Positions 8,073 to 16,243 of a DNA stretch of 33,598 nt are shown in pieces. The stretch is from Paractinoplanes toevensis (GTDB lineage Bacteria > Actinomycetota > Actinomycetes > Mycobacteriales > Micromonosporaceae). How positions within the stretch are numbered: the stretch's first letter is position 1; the number at the start of each line of letters is the position of its first letter. Under the pieces are notes generated by a model. That model worked only from the letters and a program-made list of their open reading frames with translations, was not told the origin of the DNA and did not search any database. The stretch spans positions 1 through 33,598 of the forward strand of contig NZ_BOQN01000055.1 in assembly GCF_018332695.1 (NCBI RefSeq). The letters run 5' to 3'. The position numbers and the translations under genes were made by a program.

Positions 8073-9161
8073 ATGGCACTCAGACGTACTCGGCGCCTTT
8101 TGGCAGTCGTGCTCGCGGCCGGCCTGGGCGCGACACTCTCGGTCATGACGATGACGGCGCATGCCGCCGCCGCCGGCTGCCAGGTGTCGTACACGGTCAG
8201 TTCGCAATGGCAGGGCGGTTTCGGCGCCTCCGTGGCGGTGACCAACCTCGGTGACCCGATCAACGGGTGGACGCTGCGTTGGTCGTTCGGCGCCGGGCAG
8301 ACCGTCGGCCAGGCGTGGAACGCCACCGTGACCCAGTCCGGGGCGGCGGTCACCGCGGCCGGCGTGAGCTACAACGCGGCACTGGCCACCGGCGCAAGCG
8401 CGTCGTTCGGCTTCAACGGAACCTGGACCGGGTCGAACCCGGTGCCGACCGGCTTCACCCTGAACAACGTCGCCTGCACCGGCAGCACTACCACGACACC
8501 CGCGACGAGCCCGCCGACCACCAAGCCGACCACGACGCCGACGACCGCACCGACCACGGCACCGCCGAACGGAACGCCGCCGGCCAGGACCGTCCGGGTC
8601 TACTGGCTCAAGCCCACCGACAAGGCGTTCGACCAGCGGTACCCCGACGGCATCACCAGCGTCATGAAGGAAGCGCAACGGTTCTTCAAGGCTCAGCTCG
8701 GCAAGACGTTCACGCTGAACAACCCGGTCGTCGAGGTGGTCAACGGCCTGCACGACACGAACTGGTACATCACCAACAACTGCACCGGCAGCGACCACTA
8801 CTGGTGCGTGGTCGACAACGGGCAGCGCGAGCTGCAGCAGCGGTTCGGCGCCGACAGCCGGTGGATCAATGTCGAGGAGGTCAGCGCCGAGGAGACGAAC
8901 AAGTCCGGCGGCGGTGGGGGCAACGGCTGGGTGTTGCTCAGCGGCCACGACGCGGACGGCGCCGCGGGTGTCAACGGCCCGATCAACCGCTGGTACGGCG
9001 GGATGGTCCACGAGTTGGGCCACGCGTTCGGCCTGCCCGACGCCACCTCGACCGACGGCACCTGCATGTCGGCCTCGCTCTACGACTACCCCAACTGCAC
9101 TTTCAGTCAGACCCAGAAGAACGGCATCCTCAACGGTCCGTTCGCCAGTTTCCTGTCCTGA
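8073..9161 (+). CDS. Secreted CBM2-linked zinc metallopeptidase
   Basis: A 362-residue exported protein. Residues 1-33 form a signal peptide (ALRRTRR, hydrophobic core, cleavage near AHAAAA). Residues 34-136 are a family 2 carbohydrate-binding module starting at GCQVSY, with Trp residues and paired cysteines. Residues 137-170 are a Thr/Pro linker. Residues 171-362 hold a zinc peptidase with HELGHAFGLPD at 313-323, an HExxHxxGxxD motif as in snapalysin-like metzincins, followed by TCMSAS, a possible Met-turn. The ATG at 8073 follows GGAAGGAAA and is preferred to the GTG at 8004. It presumably binds cellulose or chitin and cleaves a protein there; its substrate is unknown. Confidence 0.85.
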   Translation: MALRRTRRLLAVVLAAGLGATLSVMTMTAHAAAAGCQVSYTVSSQWQGGFGASVAVTNLGDPINGWTLRWSFGAGQTVGQAWNATVTQSGAAVTAAGVSYNAALATGASASFGFNGTWTGSNPVPTGFTLNNVACTGSTTTTPATSPPTTKPTTTPTTAPTTAPPNGTPPARTVRVYWLKPTDKAFDQRYPDGITSVMKEAQRFFKAQLGKTFTLNNPVVEVVNGLHDTNWYITNNCTGSDHYWCVVDNGQRELQQRFGADSRWINVEEVSAEETNKSGGGGGNGWVLLSGHDADGAAGVNGPINRWYGGMVHELGHAFGLPDATSTDGTCMSASLYDYPNCTFSQTQKNGILNGPFASFLS

Positions 9162-9176
9162 CGGACGTCAGTGCGT

Positions 9177-9212
9177 GCGGGTGGGGCGATCAGCCGCGAT
9201 CGGCCCGCCCGC
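9177..9212 (+). terminator. Stem-loop after the CBM2-peptidase gene
   Basis: A GC-rich inverted repeat starts 16 bp after the stop codon: the arm GCGGGTGGGGCGATC pairs with GATCGGCCCGCCCGC around a 6-base loop, with one mismatch and one G-T pair. There is no T-tract, as is common in high-GC actinobacteria. Confidence 0.6.
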
Positions 9213-9223
9213 GGGCACATTCA

Positions 9224-9252
9224 TTGAAGGCTGCCTTATCTTCGTCTTAGTT
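9224..9252 (+). promoter_or_regulatory. Candidate promoter of the ricin-lectin gene
   Basis: TTGAAG at 9224-9229 and TTAGTT at 9247-9252 are separated by 17 bases in a relatively AT-rich part of the gap, about 114 bp before the GTG start. Confidence 0.35.
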
Positions 9253-9365
9253 GACCAGTGCTGGGGCCCTGCGTTGTGGAACATCGACGCCGGTCCTGTC
9301 CGGGACCGTCATGGCGGCGTGCCGGGCGCCGCCTGCCCCCGTACACATATCTGGAGACGTCCTCC

Positions 9366-11168
9366 GTGAAGAAGCTCGCGCTCTCGCGGCGTTGGTTGTT
9401 CGTGTCCATGGCTGCCATGGTCATGGCCGCAGGTGGCGGGTTCGCCGCGCTGACGGCCTCCGCCGCCACGATCACACCGGCGTTGCCCAATACGATCGAG
9501 GCCGTGCACAGCGGCAAGTGCCTGTCCAGCGCGGGCACCGGCCAGCCGGTAACGCAGCAAGCCTGCTCCGCCGGGTCCGCCGCCCGGCAGGCACTGCGGC
9601 TCACCGCCGTCACCGGCGGCTACACGATCGCCCCGCTGAGCGGCACCGGCTGCCTCGCGGTGTACACCGGCACACCGATCCGGCTGGACGCCACGTGCAC
9701 CGCCGGTGCCGCACAGACGTTCGTCGCGACCCGCTCCGGCGACGGCTACGCGCTCAAGAACGTGCAGAACGGCCGGTGCGTCGACGTGTCCGGCCGGTCC
9801 ACGGCAAACGGCGCCGCCGTCATCCACTGGAGATGCACCGGCCAGCCGAACCAGCAGTGGCGGCTGACGCTGCCGGCCGGACCGTCGGCGTCGCCGGCCG
9901 GCACCCCGAGCACGACTACGTCGACGAGCACCTCGGCGCCGGAGGCCACGACCGCGAGCACGTCCGCCACCGCCACCGCGAGCCCGTCCGCCTCGACCAG
10001 CGCGGGGCCTGCCACGGGTGTCTGCGACCGCCCGGCGGCCTCCTCCCCGCAGGTGCGGGTCACCGACGTGAACGTCGGGTCGGCGGTCACCGGCTACGGC
10101 GGCGAGGGCGACACCGAGCCGCTCCCGACGGCCATCGCGGCCACACCGGACGGCGGCTCGTGGCTGGCCTGGCTGGGCACTGACAGCAAGGTGTACCTGG
10201 GCCGGCTCGACTGCGAGGACAAACTCGTCGGCACGCCGACCAGCTTCGACGGCATCGACCTGCAGGACGTGCAGGCCGACGCGACCGGCGGGGTGCTGCT
10301 GCTGACCCGCAGAGGCGACTGCCACACCGGCCCGCTGTGCGGAGGCACCTCTAGTCCGTGCAACACGATGCACATGATCCGGTTCGACACAGCGGGCCAC
10401 CAGGTGTGGGAGCAGCAGGTCACCAACCTCACCGACGCCCGGGGCGGCTACGACAACGGCGCCCGGTTCGTCTGGTGGTACCAGCACCACGGCCGGCTGG
10501 CCACGGACGGCAGCCGCTACGCGGCCTATTTCGGGGTGGCGATCACCGTGCAGAACGGCAGCTGCGTGGACATCCACGAAGGTGACCGGATGCAGGTGGT
10601 CGACGCGAAGGGTGCGCCGGTCACCGGGCAAGGCTTCGACTTCGGGTGCAGTCACGCGTGGACCTCGCGGATCGTGTGGGACCCCAGGACGAGCAAATTC
10701 GTCATGGTGTGTGCCACCGACAACGGTTGCCGGATAGCGCAGCCCGTCCCGTACCGGACGGTGGTGGCAGGCGCGTGTGACGGCACCTTGTTCGGCGGTG
10801 ACCTGGTGCTGGCGAAGACCAGCGGCTACTGGACGGCGTGGAGCCAGGGCGGCACGGCGCGGCTGGAACACTTCACGACGGGTGCGTCCGACCAGAGGGT
10901 CACTACGGCCGCGGCGACCAGCCACCCGCATCTGGTGAGCTACGGCAACGACCGGATGCTGCTGGCCTGGCAGTCGGGCACGTCGATGCTGGCGCAGGTC
11001 TACGACGCCGGGACCGCGCAGACGGTCGGTGACCAGTTCACCATTGCCGTGCGCGACCACGACTACCTGGCGTTCAAGGCGTACGCGGACGGCAGCGCCG
11101 CGTACCCCGCCGCCGGGAGCAGCAGCACCTCCATCAGGATCGCCCGCGTGATGCCGCTCGCCGGCTGA
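9366..11168 (+). CDS. Secreted ricin-type lectin with C-terminal propeller-like domain
   Basis: A 600-residue exported protein from the GTG at 9366, chosen because GGAGA lies about 10 bases upstream and a signal peptide follows at once (VKKLALSRRW, hydrophobic core, ASAATI near 31-36). Residues 37-168 form a ricin B-like beta-trefoil with repeated GKC/GRC and a QxW motif (NQQWRL, 162-167). Residues 170-217 are a Ser/Thr/Ala linker. Residues 220-600 contain about seven repeats of roughly 45-55 residues with strands such as GGSWLAWLG, YWTAWSQGG and RMLLAWQSG, suggestive of a beta-propeller, with several cysteine pairs. The lectin should bind Gal/Xyl-type glycans; no catalytic motif was recognised in the C-terminal domain. 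Confidence 0.8.
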   Translation: MKKLALSRRWLFVSMAAMVMAAGGGFAALTASAATITPALPNTIEAVHSGKCLSSAGTGQPVTQQACSAGSAARQALRLTAVTGGYTIAPLSGTGCLAVYTGTPIRLDATCTAGAAQTFVATRSGDGYALKNVQNGRCVDVSGRSTANGAAVIHWRCTGQPNQQWRLTLPAGPSASPAGTPSTTTSTSTSAPEATTASTSATATASPSASTSAGPATGVCDRPAASSPQVRVTDVNVGSAVTGYGGEGDTEPLPTAIAATPDGGSWLAWLGTDSKVYLGRLDCEDKLVGTPTSFDGIDLQDVQADATGGVLLLTRRGDCHTGPLCGGTSSPCNTMHMIRFDTAGHQVWEQQVTNLTDARGGYDNGARFVWWYQHHGRLATDGSRYAAYFGVAITVQNGSCVDIHEGDRMQVVDAKGAPVTGQGFDFGCSHAWTSRIVWDPRTSKFVMVCATDNGCRIAQPVPYRTVVAGACDGTLFGGDLVLAKTSGYWTAWSQGGTARLEHFTTGASDQRVTTAAATSHPHLVSYGNDRMLLAWQSGTSMLAQVYDAGTAQTVGDQFTIAVRDHDYLAFKAYADGSAAYPAAGSSSTSIRIARVMPLAG

Positions 11169-11182
11169 CCGCGAACCGCCGG

Positions 11183-11224
11183 CCCGGTGGGCGAAACTTC
11201 CCCGCGTGGGGCAGTCCCACCGGG
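11183..11224. terminator. Bidirectional terminator with nested palindromes
   Basis: Between the convergent lectin and GH5 genes, CCCGGTGGG at 11183-11191 and CCCACCGGG at 11216-11224 are perfect 9-bp inverted arms. Inside them CCCC-GCGT-GGGG at 11200-11211 forms a second hairpin. The position after both stop codons fits a shared terminator. Confidence 0.7.
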
Positions 11225-11255
11225 ACTGTGCCGGAACCGGCGTCGGTCCGCGTTC

Positions 11256-12353
11256 TCAGAGGCCCCAGCCGTATCTGATCCGGTTCGCACCGCTACTGTT
11301 GCGCACGGTCAGAATCTGGCTGGTGCCGCTGCCGGACCTGGAGTACATGGAGTACGGGTCCCAGGTCTTGCCCGACGCGATCTTGCCACCGATGGCCGGC
11401 CAGTAGACCCCACCCATGCCGAGAGCGCGCTGGCGTTCGGTGACAGCGCGGAGGTACCGAACGAAGTTGTCGGTACCGCCGGCGTTGTTGTAGTCGAGGC
11501 CGTTGTCCATCTGGGCGCCGTACTCGGTCAGCACCGCCCGCGACGAGCAGCTGCCGAGGCGGGTGCCGAAATCGCTGAGCCACTGCTCATAGGTCTTGGT
11601 TCCGTAGAAGAACGCGTAGTAGTGGTAGGACAGCAGGGTTCCGCTGAAGCGGCTGTCGTTGCAGAGGTCGCGCAGGTCCTGGCTGTAACCGGTGCCGCCG
11701 ATGAGCACCCGGCCCTTGGGCACCGACGGATGCGCGCTGAGCCACGAGGCGGCGAAGTTGCGCCAGTCGGCCGAGCTGTAACCGTGCGGCTCGTTCATCG
11801 GCTCGAAGTAGACCTGACTGTTGGCGCCGTAGGCGGCGACCGCGGTGTTCCACATCGTCATGAAGGCGCTCGTGTTGGTGATTTTGCCGCCGGACGCGGC
11901 ACCGTCCTCCCAATAGGCGAGGATGACCTTGAACCCGCGCCCGGTCGCGGCGTCGATCGTGCCCCGGTAGGCGGTCCACCAGCTGGTGGACGTGTCCTGG
12001 GTGTTGATCGGCAGCCGGACGGTATTGACGCCCAGGGCCGCCATGCCGTTGTAGATCGTGTTAGCCTTGCCCACGACGGTGCTGTAGCTGTCGGAGCTGC
12101 TCAGCCCTTCGAGCACGTGGGTACCGGTGGTGAAGTTGTCGCCCACCCGGGCCCAGTTCATGCCCTTGAACTGGTTGGTGACCGCACTGGCCGGGGACGC
12201 ACCGCTGACCGCGGCGACCGGAACGAGCGTCACCGCGGCGAGGGCGCTGATCAGGACGTGACGAAGGGATCGGCGACGGGATGCCGATACCTCATCACGT
12301 TCTCGATTGTTGTTCCTGGTGGCGACGGATCCGATGATCTGTTGCCTGGTCAT
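11256..12353 (-). CDS. Secreted glycoside hydrolase family 5 glycanase (cellulase-like)
   Basis: A 365-residue exported glycanase. Starting at the ATG at 12353, which follows GGAAGGAC, the N terminus is long and contains RRRSLRH and a hydrophobic core up to ASA near residue 57, a possible Tat-type signal. The GH5 TIM barrel follows: NTVRLPIN near 110-117, the acid/base Glu188 in FEPMNEPHG, HYY near 244-246, and the nucleophile Glu277 in VLTEYGA. Both catalytic residues are present. No carbohydrate-binding module is attached. An upstream in-frame ATG at 12371 and longer frames exist but lack a good ribosome-binding site. Endoglucanase or mannanase specificity cannot be decided. Confidence 0.87.
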   Translation of the reverse strand: MTRQQIIGSVATRNNNRERDEVSASRRRSLRHVLISALAAVTLVPVAAVSGASPASAVTNQFKGMNWARVGDNFTTGTHVLEGLSSSDSYSTVVGKANTIYNGMAALGVNTVRLPINTQDTSTSWWTAYRGTIDAATGRGFKVILAYWEDGAASGGKITNTSAFMTMWNTAVAAYGANSQVYFEPMNEPHGYSSADWRNFAASWLSAHPSVPKGRVLIGGTGYSQDLRDLCNDSRFSGTLLSYHYYAFFYGTKTYEQWLSDFGTRLGSCSSRAVLTEYGAQMDNGLDYNNAGGTDNFVRYLRAVTERQRALGMGGVYWPAIGGKIASGKTWDPYSMYSRSGSGTSQILTVRNSSGANRIRYGWGL

Positions 12354-12449
12354 GGTGTCGTCCTTCCGCATAGAGACTCGATGGCCGCGTGCGGCCGCCG
12401 GGCTCCCGGCGGTCGTAAGGAACCCGGCAACACCTTGGTAGGGCACGAT

Positions 12450-12470
12450 GAAGGAACCGCGCGATCCTTC
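12450..12470. promoter_or_regulatory. Inverted repeat upstream of the GH5 gene
   Basis: GAAGGA at 12450-12455 and TCCTTC at 12465-12470 are inverted 6-bp arms around 9 bases, about 97 bp before the GH5 start. It could be an operator or a leader hairpin; it does not resemble the LacI-type box at the GH2 gene. Confidence 0.3.
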
Positions 12471-12543
12471 GAACCAACCCGACCAGAAACACACATCGAC
12501 GAACACCGGCGATTCCGGGGAATGAGTCCGCCGGACAGCGGGG

Positions 12544-15087
12544 CTATCGGGCCAGAAGGCCGCCGGAACTGCTGATCGGGACCGACGTGACGCTGGTGGC
12601 GGCGGCGGTCAGTCCCGCGGCGGCGGCGGTCAGGGTGAGAGTGCCGGCGGAGCGAGTGGCGCGCACGAAGACGCGGTTGATGCCGGCCTCGGTTTGTACG
12701 GACGCCTTGTGGACGCTGCCGGGGATGTGCGAGTTGAATCCGCCCAGGAATTTGCCAGGGCCGCTGAGCGTAAAGTTCACGGTCGCCTGATGGGTCGGCA
12801 TCCGCCGGCCCTGGCTGTCGACGGCTTCGACGTCGAAGAAGGCGATGTCGCTGCCGTCGGCGCGAAGCCCGCCCGGGCCGGTGTGCGGGGTCAGGCGCAG
12901 CGCGGTGGCGGTGCCCGTGGTCGCCTTGCTCTGGCGCACCACCTCGGCGCCACCGGCGTCGTAACCGACCGCGGTGACGGTGCCGGCCGTCCAGGCCACG
13001 TTCGGGAAGGTGTGCAGGAAATCGTTGACCGGCGTGGTGCTGTTGCCGATCTGGGTGCCGTTGACGAGCAACTGCACGCGCTTGACCGCACCCGACGCCA
13101 TTACGTAGACGGCCTTGCTGGTGCCGGCCGGATAGGTCCAGTGGCCGATGATGTGCAGGTCGGCCAGGGAGTTCTGCATGACCCGATAGGTGTGCAGGGA
13201 CTCTTTCGGGATGCGCACCGCGTCGACCCGGCCGGAGAGCCGGGCGCATTCCCAGTTGTACTGCCGGCCGTGCTGGTTCGAATCGGCCCACACCAGGGCG
13301 GCCGCACCGGAGTAGCGGCGGTCGCCCGGGCCCTGGATGCGCTGGTTCCAGAACTCATAGCGGGTGCTTGCCGCCACAGGGCCGGCGAACTGCTCGCTGT
13401 TCCAGGTGTAGGTGACGTCCGGGCCGACGACGTACTGGAAATCCGGTGGCGAGTAGTTGTCCCAGACGCGGCGCGGTGCCTCGTCCCGGGTGTACTCACA
13501 TTCGATGATCGGTTTGCGGTCGCGGGCGTACACGGAGTAATGCCGGTTGAGCATCGTGCCGACGTACTCGGCCGCGTCGACCGCGGCGGTGCCGCCGTAG
13601 CCCGCGTCGTCCGAGATGGCCCGGCAGCCCATCACCCGGCCGCCGTTGGGGTCGTACTGCTTGCGCAGGTCGACCATCTGGGTCATGTGCGCCGCGGTGA
13701 TCCAGTTGTTGCCGGCCTCCCAGAACAGGATGCTCGGATTGTTGCGGTAGAAGATGAGCACGTCGCGCATCAGCTCGACGCGCTGGTCCCACTGCCGATC
13801 GACGGCGTCGGCCTCCTTGTCCCCGGCCGGCTGGATGCAGATGATGCCGTGCTTGTCGGTCATCCGGATGTTCTGCGGCGAGGCCGCCACGTGCATCCAG
13901 CGGATCAGGTTGGCGTTGCTGTCGCGGATCATCTGCCCGTCGAGGTCGGTCATCCACTCCGGAACGGCGCCGCCGATCACCGCCCACTCGTTGGTGGCGC
14001 GGATCGCGTACCCGGTCAGGAAGTAGTACTTGTCGTTGACGTACACCCCGCCGGTGCTGGTCCCCCCGTTGAAGGAGGTCTTCCGGAAGCCGGTGGTGAT
14101 CGGGTACGCGTCCAGCACGGAGCCGTTCTCGGTCAGCACCACCTCGACGGTGTAGAGGTACGGCGACTCGGGCGACCAGAAGCGCAGCGAGCTGACCCGC
14201 TGCGACACCGTGACATCCTGGGTCGCGCCGGCGGCGATGGTGACGGTGGTGCCGGCGATGGTGGCCCGCACCGATCCGTCCTGGTTGAGCACGTTGGCCG
14301 ACACCGTTACCGTGCGGGCGGTGCTCTGCTCGTTGCGGACCTGCGCCTGCGCGTTGATCGTGGCGGTGGCTCCGGAAACGTTGACGGCGCTCGGATAGAC
14401 GTACGTGCCGGTGGTCTTGAGGTTGGTGTACAGCGGAAGCGTGAAGTAGGTGCGGGGCAGCACGTACATCCGGACGTTGTGGGTGAGCCCGCCGTATTCC
14501 GGGTTGAAGTCGCGGGTGTCCCACTGGAACGGCATCCCGGTCGACTCCTCGGGGCGCCACTTGGTGTTGTCGGCCTTGACCGCGATGACGTTCTCCGCGC
14601 CGAAGTTGATCTGGCCGGTGATGTCGAACCCGAACGGTGCCACGCCGTTCTCGTAGAGGCCGACCTTGGTGCCGTTGACGTAGACGGTGGCGGCCTGCCG
14701 CACGCCCTCGAACGCGAGCAGTACCTTCTGACCCTGTTCGGCGGCCGGAATAGAAAACCTTTTCCGGTACCAGGTGATCTGCATGGCCACGGCCGACTCA
14801 CCGGAGCTGGTGATCCAGTTGTCGAAGGAGTCGACGTCGTTGTAGGTGTGCGGCACACTCACCGTGGCCCAGCCGGAGTCGTCGAAGTCGACGACCTGCG
14901 CGCCGGTGACGTCCTGCCGGATGAACTTCCAGTCCAGGTTGAGGTCATAGACCTGCCGACTGCTCGCGGTGGCCGCCGCGGCGCTGCCGGTCAGCAGGGG
15001 CGCCGCTCCCCCCGCCACCGCACCCGCTCCGGCGACCGCGCCGAGGAGCAGTGTCCGCCGTCTGACGCCTGACTGCTCCGTTGCCAC
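12544..15087 (-). CDS. Exported glycoside hydrolase family 2 enzyme (beta-galactosidase-like)
   Basis: About 847 residues with a Tat-type signal (VRRRTLLLGAVAGAGAVAGG). The order is sugar-binding jelly roll, immunoglobulin-like domain, TIM barrel, and C-terminal beta domains. The GTG at 15087 is preferred because AAGGAG lies 6 bases upstream; the ATG at 15102 has no ribosome-binding site. Counted from that ATG, the barrel has a Glu in ECEYTRD (Glu536) at the GH2 nucleophile position. The usual acid/base motif GNE reads GNN in FWEAGNNWI (460-468), with Glu462 four residues earlier. It belongs to a divergent GH2 subgroup and its substrate is uncertain. It lies next to a LacI repressor gene and has a LacI-type box upstream. 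Confidence 0.87.
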   Translation of the reverse strand: MATEQSGVRRRTLLLGAVAGAGAVAGGAAPLLTGSAAAATASSRQVYDLNLDWKFIRQDVTGAQVVDFDDSGWATVSVPHTYNDVDSFDNWITSSGESAVAMQITWYRKRFSIPAAEQGQKVLLAFEGVRQAATVYVNGTKVGLYENGVAPFGFDITGQINFGAENVIAVKADNTKWRPEESTGMPFQWDTRDFNPEYGGLTHNVRMYVLPRTYFTLPLYTNLKTTGTYVYPSAVNVSGATATINAQAQVRNEQSTARTVTVSANVLNQDGSVRATIAGTTVTIAAGATQDVTVSQRVSSLRFWSPESPYLYTVEVVLTENGSVLDAYPITTGFRKTSFNGGTSTGGVYVNDKYYFLTGYAIRATNEWAVIGGAVPEWMTDLDGQMIRDSNANLIRWMHVAASPQNIRMTDKHGIICIQPAGDKEADAVDRQWDQRVELMRDVLIFYRNNPSILFWEAGNNWITAAHMTQMVDLRKQYDPNGGRVMGCRAISDDAGYGGTAAVDAAEYVGTMLNRHYSVYARDRKPIIECEYTRDEAPRRVWDNYSPPDFQYVVGPDVTYTWNSEQFAGPVAASTRYEFWNQRIQGPGDRRYSGAAALVWADSNQHGRQYNWECARLSGRVDAVRIPKESLHTYRVMQNSLADLHIIGHWTYPAGTSKAVYVMASGAVKRVQLLVNGTQIGNSTTPVNDFLHTFPNVAWTAGTVTAVGYDAGGAEVVRQSKATTGTATALRLTPHTGPGGLRADGSDIAFFDVEAVDSQGRRMPTHQATVNFTLSGPGKFLGGFNSHIPGSVHKASVQTEAGINRVFVRATRSAGTLTLTAAAAGLTAAATSVTSVPISSSGGLLAR

Positions 15088-15114
15088 AGCGGACTCCTTC
15101 ATGCTCGGTGTGGG

Positions 15115-15156
15115 TTAAAACGTTTACACCAAAGCATTGAAGTTTTTCGATGTCAA
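15115..15156 (-). promoter_or_regulatory. GH2 promoter with LacI-family operator
   Basis: On the minus strand TGTAAACGTTTTAA at 15128-15115 is a LacI-family-type box with a central CG and five of seven matching arm positions. TTGACA at 15156-15151 is a consensus -35, with a weak -10 (TTTGGT) at 15133-15128 after a 17-base spacer. The box then lies over the transcription start, where a repressor would block initiation. The adjacent LacI gene is the obvious candidate repressor. Confidence 0.65.
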
Positions 15157-15175
15157 TGGCCGACCGCGTCAGTGG

Positions 15176-16243
15176 TTAGCTGCGCCTGGCCGGGCGCACC
15201 GAGTCGCGAACCACGATGTGAGTGCCGAGCATGAGATGACCTCGGCCGGCGGCGCCGTCCTCCCGTTCGAGCGCCAGCCGTACGGCGGCACGGCCGAGCT
15301 CCTCGTGCGGCACGTGCACGGTGGTCAGGCCGATGTCCTCGGCCGGCGGCAGGTCGTCGTACCCGACCAGGGAAATGTCCTCCGGCACCCGCCGGCCGCA
15401 CTCCCGCAGGGCCTGCCACGCACCCGCCGCGACCTGGTCGTTGGCGGCGAAGACCGCGGTGAAATCAGCCGGTCCGGAGTCCAGCCGCTCGCGCATCATG
15501 CGGTAGCCCTCGGACCGCACGAACGTCCCGCGCATCTCGAGCCCGGTATCGTGCCGGACGCCGAACGAGGCCAGCGCGGCACGGTAGCCGGCAATCCGTC
15601 CCTCGGCGGTGGTGAAGCCCGGCTTGTGTCCGAGATAGAGGATCCGCTCATGGCCGTGCGACAGCAGATGGCTGGTGACCGCGTACGCGCCGCCGGTGTT
15701 GTCGAACTCGACCACGATCGCCGGCACGCCGGCCTCGATCGGCGGCCGGCCGCAGAGCACCAGCTGGGAGCCGGCCGCGGCCAGGGCGCGCGCGTATTCC
15801 GTGAGGCGGTCGCGGTAGCTCTGGTCGATCACCACGTTGCCCACCAGGATCACCGCGTCGGCGTGCTCCTCGCGCATCAGTCGCATGGTGGCCAACTCGC
15901 GGGCAGGGTCGCCACCCGTGGTGGCGATCAGGCAGAGCCGGCCATGCTCGGCCGCCTGGGCCTGCACGCCCTGCGCGACGTGGGCGTAATAGGGCGAGAT
16001 CACCGAGTTGACGATGATGGCGATCGTCTTGCTGGCAGATCCGGACAGGGCACGGGCGTGCGCGTTGGCCACATAGTCCAGCTCACGCACTGCCCGCAGC
16101 ACCCGGTTGCGGGTGGCCGGGGCGCTCGGGTAGGTGCCGCCCAGGATGCGCGAGACCGTCGCGATCGATACTCCGGCAGCCGACGCGACATCGCGGATCG
16201 TGGCCCGGCGGGCAGGCGTGGCGCCGTCAGACCGACGGACCAT
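15176..16243 (-). CDS. LacI family transcriptional regulator
   Basis: A 355-residue LacI/GalR repressor. The N-terminal helix-turn-helix is TIRDVASAAGVSIATVSRIL at residues 15-34, followed by the hinge helix (NAHARALSGS) and a periplasmic-binding-protein-like sugar-sensing domain ending in VGYDDLPPAEDIGLTTV. A GGAGGTG Shine-Dalgarno sequence precedes the ATG at 16243. It is oriented the same way as the GH2 and GH5 genes and directly upstream of GH2, so it probably represses them in the absence of an oligosaccharide or sugar derived from their substrate. Confidence 0.93.
   Translation of the reverse strand: MVRRSDGATPARRATIRDVASAAGVSIATVSRILGGTYPSAPATRNRVLRAVRELDYVANAHARALSGSASKTIAIIVNSVISPYYAHVAQGVQAQAAEHGRLCLIATTGGDPARELATMRLMREEHADAVILVGNVVIDQSYRDRLTEYARALAAAGSQLVLCGRPPIEAGVPAIVVEFDNTGGAYAVTSHLLSHGHERILYLGHKPGFTTAEGRIAGYRAALASFGVRHDTGLEMRGTFVRSEGYRMMRERLDSGPADFTAVFAANDQVAAGAWQALRECGRRVPEDISLVGYDDLPPAEDIGLTTVHVPHEELGRAAVRLALEREDGAAGRGHLMLGTHIVVRDSVRPARRS

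Noticed and set aside
9309..11060. A 583-codon minus-strand frame opposite the ricin-lectin gene
   Set aside because: Low-complexity Arg/Gly/Val sequence without domains; the plus strand has signal peptide, trefoil and linker.
12694..15072. A 792-codon open frame on the plus strand opposite the GH2 gene
   Set aside because: It is an antisense shadow: composition is Arg/Gly/Val/Asp-rich without motifs, while the minus strand gives a full GH2 enzyme with signal peptide.
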